Part shown: positions 24,712 to 32,764 of the stretch, piece by piece | How positions within the stretch are numbered: the first letter of the stretch is position 1 | How the letters are laid out: each line of letters begins with the position of its first letter | NCBI GenBank assembly: GCA_017883205.1 | Contig: JADGNZ010000022.1 | Location: 41,678-105,677 of the forward strand | Direction: 5' to 3' | DNA: 64,000 nucleotides | Source: Thermoanaerobaculia bacterium | Lineage (GTDB): Bacteria; Acidobacteriota; Thermoanaerobaculia; Gp7-AA8 | Translations under genes and position numbers: made by a program | The notes under the pieces: generated by a model | Told to the model about the DNA's origin: nothing | Databases searched by the model: none | The model's input: the letters and a program-made list of their open reading frames with translations, nothing else

Positions 24712-25109
24712 TGACGAAGCCAACGCTCGACCACATCGGAATCGCCGTGAAGTCGCTCGACGCGGCAAAGATCTACGAAGCGCTCGGGCTCACGATCGAG
24801 CATATCGAGACCGTCGAAACGCAGGGCGTGCGCACTGCGTTCCTCGCGGCCGGTGACGCGATGATCGAGCTGCTCGAGCCGTCGGGGCCGCAGTCGACGG
24901 TCGCGAAGTTCATCGAGAAGCGGGGTGAGGGGATTCATCACATTTGCTTCCGTGTCGACGACATCGAGGCGCAACTGGCACGGCTGCAGCAGCAGGGCTA
25001 CCGTTTGATCAACGAATCGCCGGTTCCGGGTGCGCACGGCTGCCGCGTGGCGTTTCTCCATCCGGCTGCCGGAAACGGCGTGTTGATCGAGCTGAGCGAA
25101 AAACAATGA
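24711..25109 (+). CDS. mce: Methylmalonyl-CoA epimerase
   Basis: A 132-residue vicinal-oxygen-chelate protein starting at ATG 24711 with GGGAG in front. It has the two-module glyoxalase fold with probable metal ligands His8 (LDHIGIAV), His77 (GIHHICFRV) and Glu127 (VLIELSE). It interconverts (2R)- and (2S)-methylmalonyl-CoA in propionate metabolism. It overlaps queE by one base and the next gene by four, so it sits in the queuosine operon for reasons of transcription only. A carboxyltransferase that fits the same pathway is at 58.7 kb. Confidence 0.9.
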   Translation: MTKPTLDHIGIAVKSLDAAKIYEALGLTIEHIETVETQGVRTAFLAAGDAMIELLEPSGPQSTVAKFIEKRGEGIHHICFRVDDIEAQLARLQQQGYRLINESPVPGAHGCRVAFLHPAAGNGVLIELSEKQ

Positions 25110-25438
25110 TCGAAGGATTCGCGCCGGCCTCACTCGTGATCGTCAACCTCGTCAATCCGAAGGAGAAGTTCTTCGGAGTGCTGCGAGCGCTTTCACCTGC
25201 CGGTGTGACGATCAAAGGCATCAATCTCGACTCGTACGAGGACTGGATTCATCAGATTGCACGCAACGATGACCTCGACCTCAACCTGGTCACGATGTTC
25301 GTGCCGCTCTTTCGCGTCGAGCGGATTTTTCTGGACGAGCCCTCCGGCATGATCAAGTCCCACAGCCAGCGCTTCGAAGAGGTCGTCGGGATTCCGATCG
25401 GTACGTTTCTCGGTCTGGACGAGCAGTACGACCACTGA
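25106..25438 (+). CDS. Conserved protein of unknown function
   Basis: A 110-residue protein coupled to the epimerase gene by an ATGA overlap. The sequence (FAPASLVIVNLVNPKEKFFGVLRALSPAGVTIKGINLDSYEDWIHQIA, then LVTMFVPLFRVERIFLDEPSG) has the look of a small Sm-like or PilZ-like beta barrel controlling something else, but I cannot place it in a family. The tight coupling and clean codon use make it a real gene. Confidence 0.75.
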   Translation: MIEGFAPASLVIVNLVNPKEKFFGVLRALSPAGVTIKGINLDSYEDWIHQIARNDDLDLNLVTMFVPLFRVERIFLDEPSGMIKSHSQRFEEVVGIPIGTFLGLDEQYDH

Positions 25439-25448
25439 GCCTGGAGAG

Positions 25449-25519
25449 ACGGTTTCACGCGGAGACGCGGAGATGCGGAGGTCTCTCTCCGTGCCCTCCG
25501 CGTCTCCGCGTGAAACCGT
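25449..25519. repeat. Perfect 24-bp inverted repeat, CGCGGAGA-word type
   Basis: The left arm at 25449-25472 (ACGGTTTCACGCGGAGACGC and on) is matched perfectly over 24 bases by the right arm at 25496-25519. The loop adds another CGGAG word. The right arm touches the stop codon of the kinase gene, so the element fills the whole gap between two convergent genes and may also end transcription. Confidence 0.85.
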
Positions 25520-26463
25520 TACTCGCCCGAGCGGGTCGGACGTGGATTCGTGGCCGCACGCATGGCCATCTGTGCGGCGCCTTCGACGGGCGTGCGGACG
25601 GGTGGAGAGAGATGGGCGTGCGGTGCCGCAGCGAGGATCGCGCCTCGCATCGGTGCGAGCAGCGTCTCGCCCGCCTTGAATGCGCCGCCGACGTACGCGA
25701 CCGGAAAGTCGGAGGCGATGAGTCCGAGCCGCTGCGCCACGGCGATGACCGATTTGGCCAGCTCGCTTCCGGCACTATCAACAAGGCCGCGGGCGATCGC
25801 ATCGCCGTTCTCTGCCGCGTCGATCACAAGTTTGCTGAGCCGCGCGATGTCATCGGCGTGCGTCGTTTGCGCGTAGACGTAACGCGGCAGATCGGCAGGC
25901 GTCATCTGATAGTCGCGCTGCAGCAGTGCGGTCATCGCCGTCGCCGGTCCCCGCCCGTCAAACGCCCGCAGGATGGCCGCCAGGCCTCCTCGGCCCATCG
26001 CATAGCCGCTTCCTTCGTCACCGACGATCGGGCCCCATCCACCCACCCTCGCCTCGTCGCCGGCGTCATTGCGGCCGACAGCGACGGAGCCGGTTCCGGC
26101 GATGACGACGATGCCGGCGCCGAAGCCGATCGCTCCCGTGAGCGCGATGCGAGCGTCGTTGTCGACCGTGAAGTTGCCGCGCGGAAAGAAGATGCTGAGC
26201 GAGTCGACGACCTCCTGGCGGTGCGCGGGGTGATCAGCGCCGGCAATGCCGCAATAAGTCCAGACGATCTCGCGGCTGGCCACATCGGCGGTCACGAGCG
26301 CCTTGTTGACCGCGCGCTCGATGTTGCGTGCGGCGGTCTCGATCCCGACCCGGAGATGATTGGAAGGTCCGGCCACGCCGGAGCCGAGCGGACGGCCGGT
26401 TTCGTCCGTGACCAGAGCTGCCGTTTTCGAAGCGCCACCATCGACGCCGAGGTAGTACGCCAT
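25519..26463 (-). CDS. BadF/BadG-type ATPase, N-acetylglucosamine-kinase-like
   Basis: A 314-residue ASKHA-fold protein. The phosphate-1 loop is LGVDGGASKTAALV (residues 5-18), followed by CGIAGADHPAH, the second loop VVIAGTGSVAVGRN, and GGWGPIVGDEGSGYAMGR, which is characteristic of eukaryotic-type N-acetylglucosamine kinases; VAYVGGAF is the adenosine motif. It lacks the radical-associated cysteines of dehydratase activators, so a sugar kinase role (GlcNAc or a murein fragment) is the best guess. Confidence 0.88.
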   Translation of the reverse strand: MAYYLGVDGGASKTAALVTDETGRPLGSGVAGPSNHLRVGIETAARNIERAVNKALVTADVASREIVWTYCGIAGADHPAHRQEVVDSLSIFFPRGNFTVDNDARIALTGAIGFGAGIVVIAGTGSVAVGRNDAGDEARVGGWGPIVGDEGSGYAMGRGGLAAILRAFDGRGPATAMTALLQRDYQMTPADLPRYVYAQTTHADDIARLSKLVIDAAENGDAIARGLVDSAGSELAKSVIAVAQRLGLIASDFPVAYVGGAFKAGETLLAPMRGAILAAAPHAHLSPPVRTPVEGAAQMAMRAATNPRPTRSGE

Positions 26464-26525
26464 GCGGAAGAGTCTTTTACCGCAAGTGCGGTGCCTGTGC
26501 GCGGTTACGCGGTCAGTACGGGGTT

Positions 26526-26672
26526 ATTTATGAGGTCGCCGGTCGCGAGGTTGACCCCGAAAATCTCGAGGTTGACCCCGAGAATCTCGAGGTTGACCCC
26601 GAGAATCTCGAGGTTGATCCCGAAAATCTTGAGGTTGATCCCGAGAATCTTGAGGTCGTTGGCGAAAATCTC
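26526..26672. repeat. 21-bp tandem array (gap 26464-26820)
   Basis: Five clean units (GAGGTTGACCCCGAGAATCT plus one base) start at 26547, 26568, 26589, 26610 and 26631; a worn unit lies on either side. All spacings are exactly 21 bp. The remaining part of the gap (26673-26820) is AT-richer leader sequence of the downstream lipoprotein gene; I see no other feature. Confidence 0.85.
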
Positions 26673-26820
26673 GACGATTTTTGTTTATGTTGATGACAAA
26701 ATTGGTGGAAGAATCTTGAAATAGTTTCCACGATTGGGCGAAAGAACATGTGACTTCCGCCGCGACTGGCAACCGCCTCAGGACCGCTCCTTGCAGACTC
26801 TGCTGCTGAAGGAGAAGTTC

Positions 26821-27303
26821 ATGAAATCGCATCGAATCTTTACGACCGTGGCGCTGGCAGTATTCGCCGCCGCGCTCATCGCCGTCGCCGGCTGCAAGAC
26901 CGGCGGGATGGCGGTCACCAAGCGCGGCCAGCTTCTGAAAATCAACATCGAGCATCCGATCGATCTACCCGATCGCGGCGAGGACAATCTCAACGTTGTC
27001 GTCGGGAACCGTGGAGTGCGGAGCGTCAAAGACGTCCTGATCGATGTGGAGGTGCCGCCGGAGCTCGTCGTCCTCGATGAGACGCACGAGCGTGGCGTCA
27101 CGATGTCGCACGAGCCGGGCTCGAATTTCTACCACTACACGATGGGGAACCTGCAGCCGGCCGAGGACTCGACGATCCATTACAAGGTGCGGGCTTCATT
27201 CGGCACCATGGCGGCCACCGGCAACGTCGGCGTGACGGCGTGGCAGCGCGATCTTCGCGGCGACAAGCTCGTCGAGACGGCGTCGATCAAGCTGAGGCCG
27301 TAG
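26821..27303 (+). CDS. Lipoprotein with a DUF11-like domain
   Basis: The ATG at 26821 follows GAAGGAGAAG and starts a lipoprotein signal (lipobox IAVAGC, Cys24). The mature 136 residues read as one immunoglobulin-like domain: LNVVVGNRGVRSVKDVLIDVEVPPELVVLDETHERG ... YHYTMGNLQPAEDSTIHYKVRASFGTMAATGNVGVTAWQRD, similar to DUF11/CARDB-type repeats of surface proteins. Residue choice and context give no specific function. Confidence 0.75.
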   Translation: MKSHRIFTTVALAVFAAALIAVAGCKTGGMAVTKRGQLLKINIEHPIDLPDRGEDNLNVVVGNRGVRSVKDVLIDVEVPPELVVLDETHERGVTMSHEPGSNFYHYTMGNLQPAEDSTIHYKVRASFGTMAATGNVGVTAWQRDLRGDKLVETASIKLRP

Positions 27304-27307
27304 GGGC

Positions 27308-27400
27308 TGGGAGTGGGGAGTGGGGGGTGGGGAGTGGGAGAATGGCTTGTCAGCAGTTTCTTCCTCTCGATCCTCGATCTACCACTCCCCCACTCCCGGC
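27308..27400. repeat. Gene-less inverted element with GGGGAGT arms
   Basis: The left arm at 27308-27340 repeats GGGAGTGGGGAGTGGG words, and the right arm at 27382-27400 (CCACTCCCCCACTCCCGGC) is complementary to them. The 40-base centre has no reading frame. It lies 5 bases after the lipoprotein stop. Confidence 0.7.
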
Positions 27401-27457
27401 TTTGCACACGAAGTCCGTTCTGCCTATAAGTCCGATATATGCAGCGCCGGTACTGTA

Positions 27458-27940
27458 TCAGCGCGGGACCGCTTGGGAGCCCGGTACGGCTGGTAGTTCG
27501 ATGTCAGCGTCCGACTCTGTCTCTAAGTCGGCCTCTGTTTTAGCGCTTCCGCGGAAAGCGAACTTGAGTGACACGAGCCCGGAGCTACACATGACAACCA
27601 GTGTCACCAGCCCCACGTACGGAAGCAGTTCTGTGCCGATCAATTCAAACGCTGGTGGATGGGTTAGCGCGAAAACAGCCCAAAGAGTTACCGCCAGATA
27701 GACCTCAAGCGCTCCGGCGATAAGCCGGAAGCAATGGCTGCGGTGGACAGGCAACCCTCGTCTAGTTCGGTACCCGATCATTCCAAAAAGGGCGACGAGC
27801 GTCAGGATTCCGAAGGTGGTCCCATTCAGGTTGTGAAGGATGAAGCGGCCAGCCATGTCCAAATTTGTGGACAGAAAACTCTCGGGTACGGCGACCTTTC
27901 CGGCGTGCTCAGCCGCCACAACGAGAGGCGCTTCCATCAT
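27458..27940 (-). CDS. Membrane protein of unknown function
   Basis: A 160-residue protein with three predicted membrane segments (TFGILTLVALFGMIGY, CFRLIAGALEVYLAVTLWAVFAL, LLPYVGLVTLVVMCSSGLVSL) and a charged tail. It is unrecognised. GC content and codon use here are lower than in the surrounding genes. It overlaps the next upstream gene by four bases (ATGA). Confidence 0.55.
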   Translation of the reverse strand: MMEAPLVVAAEHAGKVAVPESFLSTNLDMAGRFILHNLNGTTFGILTLVALFGMIGYRTRRGLPVHRSHCFRLIAGALEVYLAVTLWAVFALTHPPAFELIGTELLPYVGLVTLVVMCSSGLVSLKFAFRGSAKTEADLETESDADIELPAVPGSQAVPR

Positions 27941-28263
27941 TTGACGGGACGCTTGCTCCCGTTTTGGTGGTGAGGAAAGATGCGAGGAAACACGGCGGTA
28001 CCGGCTGCCGCACCGGCGATTGCGCCGATCAGTCCGCCGATTGGCCCAGCGAAAACCTGCATCGTGACACCGAGAAACAACGCTCCGGCTATCGCATCAG
28101 ACCGCCGCAGGCCGGGCGCCTTGCGCACTGAATTTATTGATTCAAGCATTTCAGGCTCCCTCGGGTTAGACGGATTTCTAGGGGCCAGGTTATCGACCGA
28201 AGATACAAGTTCGCGTGACGTCTCTGTCACGGCGTTGTCCACGGTAGCAACGGCAGATCGCAT
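27937..28263 (-). CDS. Small glycine-zipper membrane protein
   Basis: A 108-residue protein with a polar N-terminus and a Gly-rich hydrophobic segment (DAIAGALFLGVTMQVFAGPIGGLIGAIAGAAAGTAVFP) of the glycine-zipper kind. Coupled by a 4-base overlap to the following membrane-protein gene. No function assigned; the unusual composition and coupling suggest the pair was acquired together. Confidence 0.5.
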   Translation of the reverse strand: MRSAVATVDNAVTETSRELVSSVDNLAPRNPSNPREPEMLESINSVRKAPGLRRSDAIAGALFLGVTMQVFAGPIGGLIGAIAGAAAGTAVFPRIFPHHQNGSKRPVK

Positions 28264-28861
28264 CCACAGCTCCCATCCGTCTACGCAGACAGCAAGAGAG
28301 AGACCAAGCGCGTTGGTGGCGAATTGCGGTCACCGCTTCACACTTTCAGCAAAGGCCGAAGCCTTTTTACCTGATCGTCCATCTCACAGCCGCAGCAGAC
28401 CTTGTCATGTTTTTTGGGGAATCTGATGGAACTTAATAGCGTCCTGAAGGAATGTCAACGCAAATAAGCGGTCTGCGCCAATATTCCGAAGCTGTCCAGA
28501 TTTCGATAGAAATCCGCGCCATCTTGTGGTACCGCGCTGCGTCCCTTAGCTGCTCGATCATTTATGATGTCCCTCCACGAGTCCGCCGCAATACGCCGGT
28601 AGCGGGTGGTCCAAGGGCAGCAGGTCAACCAATTGCCGTATTCTTCCGATGGCCTCATGAAATCATCGCCTACGCTACGATGAAACAAGCGCGCAAGGAT
28701 CTTCAGGGTGACCCCAGGATCAGATACGAGATATAGCGGCTACGGAGCCGCTGGACATTCATCATGATGTACACGCTGTCCAGCTTCGACCATCGGCCCC
28801 AGAGGGCGAATGAATGCGCCGTCACATCCTGCACATAAACTCCCAACCTGCACCTAATGTT
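28264..28861. other. Gap with no convincing gene
   Basis: Several short frames are open, one on the plus strand at 28452-28736 (94 residues), but none has a ribosome site or a recognisable pattern. A hairpin AAAGGC-CGAA-GCCTTTTT at about 28352-28371 looks like a weak terminator for plus-strand transcription, and AGCGGCTACGGAGCCGCT near 28734-28751 is another hairpin. The stretch is less GC-rich than the window average and may be the remains of a transferred segment. Confidence 0.5.
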
Positions 28862-28905
28862 GGGTAGGAATGGGAGAGGTGCAAAGCCCCCACTCCCCAC
28901 TCCCC
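28862..28905. repeat. Short inverted word repeat, GGGGAGT type
   Basis: CCCCACTCCCCACTCCCC at about 28888-28905 is partly complementary to TGGGTAGGAATGGGAGAGG at 28861-28879. It is a compact or worn version of the G-rich inverted elements and lies directly before the start of the LOG-family gene. Confidence 0.5.
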
Positions 28906-28916
28906 GAACCGGCATA

Positions 28917-29714
28917 ATGTCTTCGATGGACGTTGGTCAACCGCTCGGACAGGAAATCCATATCCCTCCCAAACCGCGGGAAGCGCTCGAGGACCGCAAG
29001 CTGCTCGACCGCCCCAGCCGGCAGGAACTGCTGCAGAGTGAGTCGTGGCGCGTGCTGCGCATCACGAGCGAGTTCGTTGCCGGATTCGATCATCTTGCCG
29101 AGGTGTATCCGGCTGTGTCGATTTTTGGGTCGGCGCGTACGCAGCTCGCGAGCGAGTACTACGAAGCCGCCGTCAAGACCGCCGAGCTGCTTGGCAAGGC
29201 TGGCTTTGCGGTCATCACCGGAGGCGGCCCCGGCATCATGGAGGCCGCCAACAAGGGTGCGCGGCAGGCGGGCTCGCTCTCGATCGGATGCAACATCGAG
29301 CTGCCGTTCGAACAGCACATCAACCAGTACGTCGACAAGGCCATGACCTTTCGCTACTTCTTCGTGCGCAAGACAATGTTCATCAAGTACTCGGAGGCGT
29401 TCATCACGTTCCCGGGCGGCTTCGGGACGCTCGACGAGCTGATGGGCGCGCTGACGCTGATCCAGACGAAGAAGATCACGAACTTCCCCGTGGTCCTTTA
29501 CGGGAGCGAGTACTGGGGCGGTCTGTTCGACTGGCTTCGCAAGTCCGTCCTCGGGGCGAACAACATCACCAAGGAAGATGTAGACAGCCTCCACCTCGTC
29601 GACGATCCGGTTAAGGTCCGCGACATCGTCTGCGCCTTCCACGACCGGGCAGTGGTCACGAACGGTGATGAGGATGAGTCGCGGCCTCCTGACCACGTGA
29701 GAGGCGAGGACTGA
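28917..29714 (+). CDS. LOG-family (TIGR00730) Rossmann-fold protein
   Basis: A 265-residue protein starting at ATG 28917; the longer frame would translate the repeat upstream. The two family motifs are present: GGGPGIMEAANKGA and PGGFGTLDE. Members are cytokinin-activating nucleoside-5'-monophosphate phosphoribohydrolases or related nucleotide hydrolases. In bacteria without plant contact the usual role is nucleotide turnover. The substrate is not settled by sequence. Confidence 0.9.
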   Translation: MSSMDVGQPLGQEIHIPPKPREALEDRKLLDRPSRQELLQSESWRVLRITSEFVAGFDHLAEVYPAVSIFGSARTQLASEYYEAAVKTAELLGKAGFAVITGGGPGIMEAANKGARQAGSLSIGCNIELPFEQHINQYVDKAMTFRYFFVRKTMFIKYSEAFITFPGGFGTLDELMGALTLIQTKKITNFPVVLYGSEYWGGLFDWLRKSVLGANNITKEDVDSLHLVDDPVKVRDIVCAFHDRAVVTNGDEDESRPPDHVRGED

Positions 29715-29767
29715 GCGCCGTTCGTGGGCGCCTTGTTTGCAGGTTATTTGATGCAAAGGGGAGTCAG

Positions 29768-29905
29768 ATGCGAATTCAGGAGACGGACCGAATCCTCAAG
29801 GAAGCGCGCTATGCCCGGCATGACCACGAGCTTCATCAGCGCGGCCGCGGCGGCCTCTGGCAGCGAGCGTGGCGATCGGTGACCGCACTCTTCAAACGTT
29901 CGTAA
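29768..29905 (+). CDS. Small basic protein (45 residues)
   Basis: A short frame with a strong ribosome site (AAAGGGGAG, 4 bases before the ATG). The product MRIQETDRILKEARYARHDH... is rich in Arg and His and would be a basic amphipathic helix. It sits between the LOG gene and a convergent gene. No homologue is known to me; the ribosome site is the main support. Confidence 0.45.
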   Translation: MRIQETDRILKEARYARHDHELHQRGRGGLWQRAWRSVTALFKRS

Positions 29906-29923
29906 CCAAGTGGCGGGGAACGG

Positions 29924-31258
29924 TTACGACTGTCCCCCCCCTTCTTCGGCTTCTTCGGTCGCCGGCATCTCCGTCTGCACGATGACCCAGCGCACGCGGA
30001 AGCGTTCCGCGTCGAGCACTTCGATCGACAGGTCGCCTAACTGCGTGCGGTCGCCGGGGACGACTTCGTGGCCGATGCGTGCTGCAACGTAGCCGCCGAT
30101 CGTCTCTTCCGCCGGCTCGCCGACGTCAACTTTCAATCGATCCGCAAGATCCTCGATGAGGTAGTCGCCGCGCACGCGGTATCTGCCGTTGCCGAGCGGC
30201 TCGATCTCCGGCCGCTCCCGGTCAAACTCGTCCTGAATCTGCCCGAACAGCTCCTCGGTGATGTTTTCGAGCGACACGATGCCGGACGCGCCGCCGTACT
30301 CGTCGAGCACGATGGCCATGTGCGTCTTGTGCTCGATGAACTGCGAGAGCAATGCTTCGACGGTGGAGTTTTCGGGCACGAAGAGCACGTCGCGCTTGAG
30401 CTCGAGCAGCGTCCGTCCCGGGCCACGAAGCTGCGCCAGGAAGAGATCTTTGACGTGAATGAGGCCGATGGTCTGATCGAGGGTGCCGTCGCAGAGCGGA
30501 TAGCGCGTGTGGCGCGTGATGCGGATGATCTCGAGGTTTTCTTCGATCGACTTGAGCGTGGAGAGCACGGAGACGTCGGTGCGCGGCACCATGATCTGCC
30601 GCGCCGTCCGCTTGGAGAATTGGAAGACGCCTTCGATGATCTCGCGGTTTTCTTCGGAGAGGATGCCGGCCTTCTCCGAGTGCGCCAGGATGAGGCGCAG
30701 CTCATCCTGCGAATGAACCATCTCCGCGCCGCTGGCCGGTTTCACGCCGATGAGACGAAGCACGGCGTTCGAAGCGCGGTTCAGCGCCCATATGATCGGG
30801 AACATTACCAGGTAGAAGGCGCGGAGCAGATGCGCCGACCAGAGCGCGGTGCCGAGGGTCTTGTCGATGGCGAGGTACTTCGGTCCGAGCTCGCCGAAGA
30901 TGATGTGAAGAGACGAGATGACGATGAAGGCGACGCTGGCGGCGATCGTGTGCGCCACCGAGTTGCTGTAGACGCCGAAGAAGGAGAGGCGCGGCTGCAC
31001 GAGCTGCGCGAATGCGGGCTCGCCGACCCAGCCCAGCGCGAGAGAGGCCAGCGTCACGCCGAGTTGCGTCGCCGAGAGGTAGCTGTCGAGCTTCTTGACG
31101 ATGCGCCGCGTCATCCGGGCGCGCGCGCTGCCGGCGGCAGCCATTTCTGCGAGCTGCGTCGGCCGCACCTTGATGATCGAGAACTCGGCGGCGACAAAGA
31201 AGCCGTTCGCGATGATGAACAGCAAGGCGAGAAGCAAATACCAGGTAGGCATGCTCAC
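29924..31258 (-). CDS. CNNM/CBS-domain protein (CorC/HlyC type)
   Basis: A 444-residue membrane protein. Residues 1-195 form the CNNM (DUF21) membrane domain with four hydrophobic segments (LLALLFIIANGFFVAAEFSIIKVRP). Two CBS domains follow (about residues 215-335: MVPRTDVSVLSTLKSIEENLEII, LDQTIGLIHVKDLFLAQL), and then a C-terminal CorC/HlyC domain (GNGRYRVRGDYLIEDLADRLKVDV). The family includes magnesium and cobalt efflux proteins; the name hemolysin is historical. An adenine nucleotide sensor role for the CBS pair is usual. Confidence 0.93.
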   Translation of the reverse strand: MSMPTWYLLLALLFIIANGFFVAAEFSIIKVRPTQLAEMAAAGSARARMTRRIVKKLDSYLSATQLGVTLASLALGWVGEPAFAQLVQPRLSFFGVYSNSVAHTIAASVAFIVISSLHIIFGELGPKYLAIDKTLGTALWSAHLLRAFYLVMFPIIWALNRASNAVLRLIGVKPASGAEMVHSQDELRLILAHSEKAGILSEENREIIEGVFQFSKRTARQIMVPRTDVSVLSTLKSIEENLEIIRITRHTRYPLCDGTLDQTIGLIHVKDLFLAQLRGPGRTLLELKRDVLFVPENSTVEALLSQFIEHKTHMAIVLDEYGGASGIVSLENITEELFGQIQDEFDRERPEIEPLGNGRYRVRGDYLIEDLADRLKVDVGEPAEETIGGYVAARIGHEVVPGDRTQLGDLSIEVLDAERFRVRWVIVQTEMPATEEAEEGGGQS

Positions 31259-31338
31259 CGCACGCGACGGGCGAACGCGCTACGAGATGGGTCGACGTCC
31301 ATGAGAAGGCCGGTATTGTATGCCACGTCTTCGCGCCA

Positions 31339-32607
31339 TCAACTCGACGACGTGATCACTTCGTCGAGCGTTTTCCAGAATCGTGGGTACGACTTCGACA
31401 CAACCTGCTCGTCGGCGATCGTGACGTTGCCGCGCGCCAGCCCGGCGATTGCGAAGGCCATGGCGATTCGGTGATCGTTGTGCGTCGCGACCGTGACCGG
31501 TTCTGATGTCCAGCCGGGTTGGATGAGTAGCGAGTCGGGCCGCTCTTCGACGGCGGCTCCGAGGCGGCGCAGCTCCGAAGTGACGGTGGCGAGGCGGTCG
31601 GATTCTTTGACCCGCAGATTCGCCACGTTCACGATCTCGACCGGCGATGACGCCAGCGGCGCGATCGCGGCAAGCGTCGGGACGATGTCGGGGCATGCGT
31701 TGCAGTCGAAGCGGCCGCCGTTCAGGGTGCCCATCCCGGAGACTGCAATCTCATCCGCGTCAATGGCAACCTTGCAACCCATCGCCGACAGAATGTCGAG
31801 AAAGGCAGCGTCGCCCTGTGCAGTCGGATAGGCGAGACCGCGAACGCGCATCGTGCCGCCCGTTGCTGCCGCCGCCGCGAACCAGTACGACGCGGAGGAG
31901 TAGTCGCCTTCGACACGGTATGCGTCTCGGTGAAGTTTGGCCGCGCGCACGCGGATGACATTGCCATCCCGCTTCACATCCGCGCCGAAGGCAGCGAGGA
32001 CGGATGCGGTGATGTCGAGGTACGGCGCGGAAGCGAGCGATGTGAGGCGCAGCGTGAGCCCATCCGGCAGGGTCGCGCCGGCCATCATCAGCGACGAAGC
32101 GAACTGGCTCGATGTGTCGGCGGCGATGGCAACGTCGAATCCGCCGCGCATTTTCTTTCCCCGAATGCGCAGCGGCGGATAACCTTCCCGCTCCACATAC
32201 TCGACCTCGGCGCCGATGGACAGCAATACATCGACGAGATCGCCGATCGGCCGTTCATGCATGCGCGCCTCGCCCCGCAGAACGAATCGTCCAGGCGTGA
32301 ACGCCAACCAGCCGGTGAGAAACCGCATCGCCGTCCCGGCGTTGCCAACGAAGACCTCAACGTCGTTGGCGGACATGCTGAGCCGAGGACCGATCGTGAC
32401 GCCGCTCTTGAACGTGCCCTCGATGCCGAATCCGATCGTCCGAAGCGCCTCGAGCGCATAGCGCGTGTCATCAGCATCGAGACAATTCATGATCGTCGTC
32501 GTCCCCTCCGCCATCGCGCCGAGCAGAAGCGCGCGAACGGAGTAGGACTTTGAGGGTGGGGCGGTGACCGTGGCGTTGAGCGTTTGTTGCTTTGCGATGA
32601 TCTTCAC
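31339..32607 (-). CDS. aroA: 3-phosphoshikimate 1-carboxyvinyltransferase (EPSP synthase)
   Basis: A 422-residue enzyme of the shikimate pathway that joins phosphoenolpyruvate to shikimate 3-phosphate. The family patterns are in place: PPSKSYSVRALLLGAMAEGTT at the start, FVGNAGTAMRFLTGWLAF (phosphoenolpyruvate site), LRGEARMHERPIGDLVD, GDYSSASYWFAAAAATGGT, and the late LRVKESDRLATVTSELRRLGA and HNDHRIAMAFAIAGL. It is the same enzyme class that glyphosate inhibits. Its 5' region directly borders the inverted element at 32628-32764. Confidence 0.95.
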   Translation of the reverse strand: MKIIAKQQTLNATVTAPPSKSYSVRALLLGAMAEGTTTIMNCLDADDTRYALEALRTIGFGIEGTFKSGVTIGPRLSMSANDVEVFVGNAGTAMRFLTGWLAFTPGRFVLRGEARMHERPIGDLVDVLLSIGAEVEYVEREGYPPLRIRGKKMRGGFDVAIAADTSSQFASSLMMAGATLPDGLTLRLTSLASAPYLDITASVLAAFGADVKRDGNVIRVRAAKLHRDAYRVEGDYSSASYWFAAAAATGGTMRVRGLAYPTAQGDAAFLDILSAMGCKVAIDADEIAVSGMGTLNGGRFDCNACPDIVPTLAAIAPLASSPVEIVNVANLRVKESDRLATVTSELRRLGAAVEERPDSLLIQPGWTSEPVTVATHNDHRIAMAFAIAGLARGNVTIADEQVVSKSYPRFWKTLDEVITSSS

Positions 32608-32627
32608 GAGCGATGAACGATATCAGT

Positions 32628-32764
32628 GAGGGATGACGTGGAGGATGAAGGTTGGGAGTCGTAGGGTGTCGGGTGTCGGGTGTCGAAGCAGTGGCACGTG
32701 TTACTCCGACTCGCGACTCCCGACACGCGACTCGCGTTTCGGTTCATCCTTCACGTCATCCCTC
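32628..32764. repeat. Gene-less inverted element with GGATGA arms and nested GTCGGG arms
   Basis: The left terminus at 32628-32649 starts GAGGGATGACGTGGAGGATG. The right terminus at 32743-32764 is its reverse complement with one difference in 22. Inside are a second set of words, GGGTGTCGGGTGTCGG (about 32653-32690), facing CGACTCGCGACTCCCGACAC (about 32707-32736). There is no gene in the 93-base centre. The outer words match those of the four-helix-bundle element at 23657. Confidence 0.8.

Noticed and set aside
28452..28736. A 94-residue plus-strand frame in the gap before the LOG gene
   Set aside because: It lacks a ribosome site, a recognisable pattern and good codon composition; not listed as a gene.
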